From assembly GCA_049999765.1 (NCBI GenBank), contig JBNGIQ010009116.1, positions 1-24,549 on the forward strand: a stretch of DNA of 24,549 nucleotides, read 5' to 3'. The position numbers and the translations under genes are program-made. Shown piece by piece: positions 18,556 to 24,549 of the stretch (position 1 is its first letter; every line of letters begins with the position of its first letter). The notes under the pieces are model-generated. The model saw only the letters and a program-made list of their open reading frames with translations, made no database searches and had not been told where the DNA came from. The DNA is from Phaeoceros laevis (Eukaryota > Anthocerotophyta > Anthocerotopsida > Notothyladales).

Positions 18556-18610
18556 ACCCGCGGTGTAACTGGCAGCCCCTTTGGTGGGGTCTGCCAGTTA
18601 CACCTCGGGT
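18556..18610. repeat. Strong hairpin: 20-bp arms with one mismatch
   Basis: acccg plus ggtgtaactggcag (18556-18575) pairs with ctgccagttacacc plus cgggt (18591-18610), mismatched only at 18561/18605. The 15-nt spacer can extend the stem with cccc/gggg. It could be a MITE remnant or a structured RNA; no promoter or terminator evidence decides between them. Confidence 0.9.
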
Positions 18611-18624
18611 CCAATGTGTAATAA

Positions 18625-18975
18625 GGGGGGTTTGCGCTTGGGCCCCTAGAAGTAAAATTCAACGCCACAAAAAAAGATCTCGAGGAAAGTGAGGCTGAGA
18701 TCCATATCCTAGGACAACATGTCGCTAAGGAAATAGTAACGGTCTGTTGCAGCTGGTATCTCTATACGGAGCACGCAGCGGAGAAGGCTAAGTGGCTAGA
18801 ACTGGCAGGTGTTGTTACCTCGATGTGTTTATCGATGGAGGATGTATTCCGGCCGGCCAGCCAGGCTGGCAGGCTCGGTTTTAACGACCAAAATGCAACG
18901 GTCCATTTTCCGTTGCGGAGCGACGTTGGTAAAGCGTTGCGTAGGGGCCTTTTTTCTAGTAGTGTGTACATGTAA
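18625..18975 (+). other. Unassigned 116-codon open frame without a near start codon
   Basis: Following a stop at 18622, this frame runs to a TAA at 18973-18975. It has coding-like composition: an acidic, charged start (KKDLEESEAEIHILGQ), then aromatic and cysteine residues (CCSWYLYTEH) and basic residues near the end. The first in-frame ATG comes late, so it would be an internal exon, a decayed gene or chance. I do not recognise a family. Confidence 0.3.
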
Positions 18976-19070
18976 CTAGTAGTGGTGCTGAATTGAATTC
19001 AGTTCTCAAGACACCGTTTTAGGACCAACTGGTCGTGTCTGACTCAAGGACTCAAGGCATTCACCAAACC

Positions 19071-21031
19071 ATGGCGAGATCGTCATCTTCTTTGTTGAGC
19101 AGTAAAGATTGCATATTGGTTTTCGTATGCGTCATCCTCCTCAGTTTCAACAATAATGTTCCGTCCACCTGCTCATCATGGGGGGCAAGTGCATCCGTGC
19201 TGGAGGAGAGTGAGTCATGGAGGAGCATGTCGATAGAGGCATACTTGCAAGCTGTCGACGTGCCTGGCGTCAAGACTTTCCAGGTGCGTTTGACATATAG
19301 CCTGGGATGCCAACCAAGGCCGGATTTATAATGCACTGAGCACTGCGGAGATATGTGGATCCGGAACCCGTGAGAAGAGAACGCAAGCATTGCACTCACT
19401 ACGCTACCTCATACATTTTACTTACTTGGAAAAATGCTGAGGTGCAGCTGTCTGATGGAGATGTCATCACCTGTGTAAACATCACAGATCAAGTTTCCTC
19501 ACCCCGTGACCCCCAGGTACCATGTCAGTTACTGTATGTTGGGAAGCAAGTATCAGAGTATTAGTGATGCATTCACGTCCTCCACAATTGATGCAGAGAT
19601 GTTTACAAGTCCACCTGTTGAAATTGTAGCTAGCCCCATCTGTGCAACCAAAAGAAGGCAACTCGACGGATCCGGGGGCGACAAGCCTGAAGCCATCAGT
19701 ACAGACAATCATATCCGATTTAAACGAAGGATGCCAACCAGGAACCATACCCACCAGGCGAAACGGACTGCAGCTGACAAGCCGGGTGCAAACTGCTGGA
19801 TCGGTGAGAAACTACTTCAGGAAGCACAGAGATGGCACACCAGGCGTTCCGGAGCCTGATCCACCAGCACGCTTCCATGATCATGAAGTAAGTCGCTTGC
19901 AATCGATTAAGCGGGAATGGGTTTTGTCTCAAGCTTTCAGACGTGAAGTTTTGACAATCTCATTTGCGATGTTTGTCCACGCAGCATGCTGTAGCATTTC
20001 TAGGACCCACTGACGAGCCAATCAAGGGTGTGGAAGTGTTCATCAACGTATGGTCACCATTCGTAAACAGGCAAGCAAAAGAATTCAGCCTGGCACAGCT
20101 TTGGCTTATAGGATGGGGTTCAGTAAACAGCTCCAAGCTGAGTACCATGGAAGTTGGTTGGCAAGTCTTCCGGGACTTCTACGGTGACTTCAGGCCCAGA
20201 CTGTTCATCTACTGGACGGTGAGAAAGCAAAACATTCATGACAAATTGGGTGCACCCCGTATTTTGTGAGGTTAGTCCTCTTGGCGTGAACGATCCCTCT
20301 GTCTTGCAATTGCAGGCTGATGCGTACAACACTACGGGATGCTATAATCTGGACTGCCCTGGATTTGTCCAAGTGAGCAACAAGGTTCTGTTGGGGGGAT
20401 CTTTCAACCTCTCATCAATTACCGACTCCACCCAGTATGAGATCAAGTTGCGAATTTTCAAAGTGAGAAAACAGCCTACTCTTACACGAATTTGGTTTTT
20501 AGCCTAGCAGCTTCCATCTTTAAAGATGGAAGGCTGCATCAGTACAAGTTTCGAAGTACTAATGCATCCTGTACATGTATGAGAATTCTCATACATTGAC
20601 TTGTTGAAGTGACGAATTGTGTGATGCTGTGTACCTAGGATCCAGAAAGCGGAAATTGGTGGCTGCAGCTCAACAATGAAAACGTGGGCTACTGGCCTGG
20701 TTCCTTATTCGAGATCCTCAAAGACTATGCTACTGCGGTGCAATGGGGAGGAGAGATAATAAACGCCTCTAATGCCACTCACACCAATGCCACACACACC
20801 GTTACCGACATGGGAAGTGGTCAGTTCGCCTCGGCTGGATACCAGCGAGCAGCATTCCAAAGAAACCTTCAGTATGTGGACTCGCAGTTGCAGCTTCGTG
20901 ATGCATGGGCTGCCACCACCATAGATGAAGTGCCCGGGTGCTACAATTCGCGGCTGGGTTACAGCCCTTATTATTGGGGATCATATATGTACTTTGGAGG
21001 TCCTGGATACAACAATGTGTCGTGCGTGTAA
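19071..21031 (+). CDS. Neprosin-family secreted glutamic peptidase (DUF239 / neprosin domain)
   Basis: Predicted exons are 19071-19283, 19448-19516, 19630-19887, 19985-20218, 20316-20462 and 20639-21031, giving 437 residues; the exon 3 acceptor (tgtag at 19629) is the least certain. The ATG at 19071 opens a basic/Ser stretch and a hydrophobic core (CILVFVCVILLSF), a signal peptide. The propeptide shows PGVKTFQ, then SDGDVITCVNI. The linker has EGCQPGTIPTRR. The neprosin domain has HAVAFLG, EFSLAQLWL, EVGWQVF, RLFIYWT, TTGCYNLDCPGFVQVSNK, NWWLQL, YWPGSLF and QWGGEI, ending YFGGPGYNNVSCV. The glutamates expected to form the catalytic pair lie in TMEVGWQ and QWGGE, and both are present. Neprosin from pitcher plants cleaves after proline; the substrate here is unknown. 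NASNATHTNATHT offers glycosylation sites. The gene appears intact and independent of its neighbours. Confidence 0.88.
20512..20596. repeat. Two perfect palindromes inside the last neprosin intron
   Basis: ttccatctttaaagatggaa (20512-20531) and a 22-bp palindrome centred on gaattc (20575-20596) both read the same on each strand. Between them tgcatcagtac and gtactaatgca form a further near-perfect pair. The intron (20463-20638) is the longest in the gene, so a small foldback element may have inserted there. Confidence 0.9.
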
Positions 21032-23189
21032 CCCCACGATTCCCAGTGGGTAATGATAGGTAAGTTCAGGGATCTAGCTCATGTCGCACATGCATCTTGT
21101 TGCGGTGGCAGAACTACACCAAATAGTAAAAAACATCATATCCATGATATCTACGAGCAATCACCACTCCGGTAAACCTTTATGAGCTTCCATGGGCAGA
21201 GTCACGCTTGCAAGTAGCCTTCAGAGTTGTCTCATCGGAATAACTGAGCTTCTGGGTAGGTGACAGGTTGCTTCTGAATCAAACAACTGTGGCATTTTAT
21301 GTATTTGCACACATTCATGAGCTCGACATCACATCATTTCCACACCTACAACAACTGACAAAGATGTACTAGGACGAAAATTTCTATGTGGACCCGGATC
21401 ATCAGATCCAGACATTCCCAGATCCTAGATCATCAGACGCCTGGTTGTTACATGCTCGTGCTCGGTAGCCAAGACAAGCATCCTCAGGGAAACCGGTTTT
21501 TGAGGGGGGCTGGGACTGTGAGTACGGGCCCTGTGAGAACTTCCCCTGTGAGAAGAGCACGGTTACGATCAGCAGTATGAATCCTGCATCCATTTCAGTG
21601 TTGCCCAAAACTTTTCCTGAATTATAGTCAATGCAAGCCATGGTTCAAAGCCAGCATCTTCTGAAGGAGAATTGGGCTACTGATTCTGGATACATGAGCA
21701 CTATAAGCTTGAAGGTTATCTGCCTGCAAGCCTCGAGGTCTCAGAATTTCAGTCAGTTCTTGTGTTCTTTTGCGTAGTAGCTGCTGATGGCAACCCGTGC
21801 TTTGGAAACCTGCCATCTATCAACAGACGAGTATATCGGGGAGGGGAGGTCAGCAATCACAGCTTCTCCAACGGTGTTCCAGAGGTAAGATCCAGGCTCT
21901 GGGCACATCATGGGCAGGTAAGCCCACGTCCGTCACCGAGCTTCCAGAAAGCACGAAACGTTCAAGCAGTCCACAGCGAAACCCTTAGGGTCCACGGCGC
22001 AGTTCGACTTAAATCACGCCCCCCTCTTTTGTATGGGGTGTGCGTGTTTGGATATCGTTGCCCTCGCGGTGGCAGCTCAGTGCTTTGCCTTCCACGAAGC
22101 TTCAGGTACTGTGCTGAAGATTGTTGAGTCACTGAAGGTCATAATAGCGATGGCTATAATGCCGACTGAACGCCTTGTTCGCCGTTCTGGTCCTTTCAGG
22201 ACCCAAGGCGGCTGTCACCGATGTCCATTGCTGGCAACGCATGCTCGGTGGTAGCTGCCCGCTGGGGAATGTGTTACTGTGTCCTGGGAGATTGAGGCTG
22301 GCAGTGGACCTGAGTCTTTGGACGTAATTCTGTTGTTCTGGACACTTGAGTTGTTGGTGGAAAGACGGACCTTGCTCTTGTTTTTAGCACCAAGGATGCT
22401 GTCGTGGCCGTGAGCAGCATCAAACGTGTATCCCACAAGGAATATCAGCAGCTGCACCGGTTATTTACTGCAAAAACGTTCTGCACAGTCATCCACAGCT
22501 GTCGTTTGTCAGTGGCCAGTGTCTTGTTGACCTGCCTTTCTTGAACATGGTTGTGAAGGGCCTGTTGCGTACGTATTGTCTTATGTATGCCGGCCAGGCC
22601 AATGCTGCAATGGTATTGAACCTCTCTCACTAGGGTTACAGTTCCTTGTCAACCTTCCTACTTTCTCCTTTAGAGTTATTGAAGCATGTTGTTCAAGAGA
22701 TGCAATTTGTGATATCTTAGCTGTAGTCCTGTGATTCTAAACGTTGCGTGTGTCAGCGGTGATGGATATCAAGGTACCCGAGACTGCAGTGTTGAAAAGA
22801 ACATCCAACACTACATCTTACCCAGCCTCCGCAAATGGCAACAACTCAGTCTCGTCATCGTTTGACATCACAGAGAAACGGGATATCGGATACAATGCAC
22901 CAAGCTTCACATATACACCTGTGGATTACGTCAATGGTGGTCTACAGGTCCAAGTGTCAGGTGATGAAGGTAATGCAGCAAGTGCTGCACCTGCCTGATC
23001 CTGCAGCTGGTTGTCCAGGGACTCTGAAGGATAAAAGAAGGCATTTGTCTGAGAGAAACTTTTACTTTCAGTTGAACAAACTAATGTACGGGTCTTCTGA
23101 CCCATCCCACTGCTGGGCATAACCGGCTATCATGGCTGTACAGGTTCCGACATTTCACACCTACACTTGGACATAGCCACAGCCGGCAC
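21032..23189. other. Long stretch with no recognised gene
   Basis: Only short frames are seen. Two might be exons of an unknown gene: 21787-21891 (MATRALETCHLSTDEY..., ending at a GTAAGA donor) and 22761-22998 (MDIKVPETAVLKRTS..., Ser/Asn-rich). Neither matches a family I know. Local direct and inverted gatcatcaga copies occur at 21399-21438. The neprosin 3' UTR should occupy the first few hundred bases. Confidence 0.35.
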
Positions 23190-23206
23190 ATGCATGTGAC
23201 AGAAGC

Positions 23207-23437
23207 AGGAGGAGAGAGGCTTTCCTCATCCATGCTCTTAAAAAACAAGGACTACAAGATGAGGTGCTAGGTAACCGTGGGCTTGCCATGGTTAACATGT
23301 ACGCTAAGTGCAGCAGTGTAGAGGATGCCCGCAGCTTGTTTGACAGAGTTCTAAAGAGAAAATGGCCACTTGGATTGCAATGGTTGGTGGTTAAGTCCAC
23401 CAGGGGATGGGACAAGAGGCGCTTAGCCTTTGGACAG
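23207..23437 (+). pseudogene. Degenerate PPR-repeat fragment
   Basis: One frame reads IHALKKQGLQ, then NMYAKCSSVEDARSLFDRV. This is the S/L repeat pattern of plant PLS-class PPR proteins (usually VDMYAKCGSVEDA..VFD). At about 23360 the frame shifts; the next frame continues MATWIAMVGG, a stop where Tyr is normal, then VHQGMGQEALSLW. One frameshift and one stop with no flanking repeats indicate a relic. Confidence 0.75.
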
Positions 23438-24098
23438 TAAGGCCTCTCTCCTGGAAGTTCTGTCGCAGTTTTATGCCTCTAGGCCTGCCTCAAACCCCGG
23501 TCCAGGGTGCGGGCCTGCCCACAGCTGTTGGCGTCCAAAACCGTTGTTGAAATCCGGGAGGTGGTGCGCAATTGCTCGCAATCGTTTGTGAAAAGACGGC
23601 AAACCTACAAGTCTGCCCGACAGTGGTGCGTGCCGAGGATTTACATTCTTCAGGCCATTTCTTGCAGCTGGATATCGATGGGTGTCACGACTCACGAAGA
23701 CCAGCGGCCGGTAGCATTCAGGCTGGTTTCACATCACCTGCACCGTCCTTCATCTGTGGTGTGCAACCCGTGCGAGGCAAAGGATTTAAACTGGACAGTC
23801 CATGCAATCAGACCGCAGCCGAGATGGAGTCGGCTTTATTATTCAAGTTCATCGACACCCTGATTCTAGACGCGCTCCGACCTCGAGGCCACCCACGTGC
23901 ATAAAAACGTATCACATGCGGCAAACTAACTGAGGTGCTAACTGAGGTGCTGAGACGAGCTCATGTTCGGGAAATCTTGGGACAGGACACAACTGAAGTG
24001 TCGACGAAGCTTTCTCTGTCTGTGATTGCCACTTGTTCGCGCCCTGCGAAGTCATCCAACTTGGTTATCCATGCACCTCCGACAGCGGTCCCTGAACG
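23438..24098. other. No recognised gene; contains a dispersed repeat and a 12-bp duplication
   Basis: Two overlapping open frames (23507-23863 and 23572-23904) lack recognisable domains. taactgaggtgc is repeated in tandem at 23927-23950. The right end should contain the promoter of the PDF-motif gene starting at 24099. Confidence 0.4.
23500..23576 (+). repeat. Dispersed repeat, copy B
   Basis: Same orientation as 4784-4861 and similar over about 77 bases. It directly follows the PPR relic. It may be part of a larger family elsewhere in the genome. Confidence 0.6.
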
Positions 24099-24549
24099 AT
24101 GGCCACAGCGAAGGCTGAAGCTTCTTTCCTTCGCTTTGCAGTTCATTTGCTTTCAGGCGGGACACAACAAATTGTTGGTGTGTGTACAGGGATTCTACGA
24201 GGAGCTCCTGCTAACCACATCCCAGGGAGTCGATCCCTGGCAAGCAAAGCCTCCAGGTGCAGCAGTGTAAGGAGCCCACCTCTTCCACTTCAGAGAGACG
24301 GGTTTTCCAGCGATGGTCGTTGCCAGGAGCAGGAGCACTTGTGGCAACAATTGTTTCTGGAGCCTACCATGTGGTGGGATGACAGACGAGATAAGAAGAG
24401 CTCTTGTTCCCCTGACTTCCGGCGCAAGGGGTCCGGCGAGGTGCTGTGGTTGAAGAACATGTTTAAGCCAGCTTGGGTTGATGAGCAGCTCGTTTCCTTG
24501 GATATGCAGATGGGTCACGGTGCCTCTCCTTCCAAGTCGAGCTCTCCAG
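24099..24549 (+). CDS. PDF-motif (OSB-like) organellar protein, 5' part, cut by window edge
   Basis: The frame is open from ATG 24099 (context acgATGGcc, with an in-frame stop 9 nt upstream) to the window end: 150 residues with no stop. The first ~75 residues are rich in Ser, Arg and Ala with almost no acidic residues after position 7 until about 67, as in mitochondrial or plastid transit peptides. Residues ~80-131 read LWQQLFLEPTMWWDDRR, then CSPDFRRKGSGEVLWL and PAWVDEQL. This is a full PDF motif, the ssDNA-binding element of plant OSB proteins that limit recombination in organelle genomes. In OSB proteins an OB-fold normally precedes the PDF motif; none is seen here, so this may be a PDF-only relative. 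An intron or stop may lie beyond the edge. Confidence 0.68.
   Translation, partial: MATAKAEASFLRFAVHLLSGGTQQIVGVCTGILRGAPANHIPGSRSLASKASRCSSVRSPPLPLQRDGFSSDGRCQEQEHLWQQLFLEPTMWWDDRRDKKSSCSPDFRRKGSGEVLWLKNMFKPAWVDEQLVSLDMQMGHGASPSKSSSP

Overview
The window looks like nuclear DNA of a seedless land plant. The evidence is a relic of a DYW:KP-type pentatricopeptide repeat (PPR) editing factor, a MAPKKK kinase relic of the CTR1/EDR1 type, a Mediator subunit MED28 gene, a neprosin-family protease, an organellar ssDNA-binding (OSB) PDF motif and TORNADO1-like ROCO genes. As far as I know, DYW:KP domains occur in hornworts, lycophytes and ferns, which fits one of these groups. Introns are short (about 95-180 nt) with GT..AG ends. 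I cannot name the species.

Layout: 1-1.3 kb has no supported gene. 1.3-4.7 kb is a graveyard of gene pieces: a truncated cytosine-5 methyltransferase ending in a fold-back, an assembly gap, a DYW:KP PPR tail with a stop codon, a two-exon kinase piece, GC-rich short repeats and a minus-strand PDF-motif piece. 5.9-10.5 kb holds an intact three-exon gene for a predicted protein of 1463 residues. 12.2-12.8 kb holds a MED28 gene with one apparent frameshift. 13.4-17.7 kb holds a second, damaged copy of the large gene. 19.1-21.0 kb holds a six-exon neprosin-family gene. 21-24.1 kb is mostly unassigned with one PPR relic. 24.1 kb to the right edge is the start of a PDF-motif protein that runs out of the window.

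The main discovery is the pair of large genes. Each joins ribonuclease-inhibitor-like leucine-rich repeats, a Roc GTPase, a COR domain and, at the C terminus, a caspase-like p20+p10 protease. The protease is not metacaspase-like. It has a His in SAHG, a Cys in N-[TA]-C-R-G, arginines at both expected S1-pocket positions, and a p10 ending that matches the animal caspase pattern. Plants are generally held to have metacaspases but no true caspases, so a single protein with sensor repeats, a GTPase switch and a caspase-type effector deserves close study. The upstream parts of the two copies are strongly diverged and copy 2 carries two frameshifts and a stop. From a sharp point at 9618/16857, through the caspase part and about 550 nt of 3' flank, the copies are nearly identical, which suggests gene conversion or a recent transfer of that cassette. 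Copy 1 also carries an in-frame duplication of its catalytic-cysteine segment.
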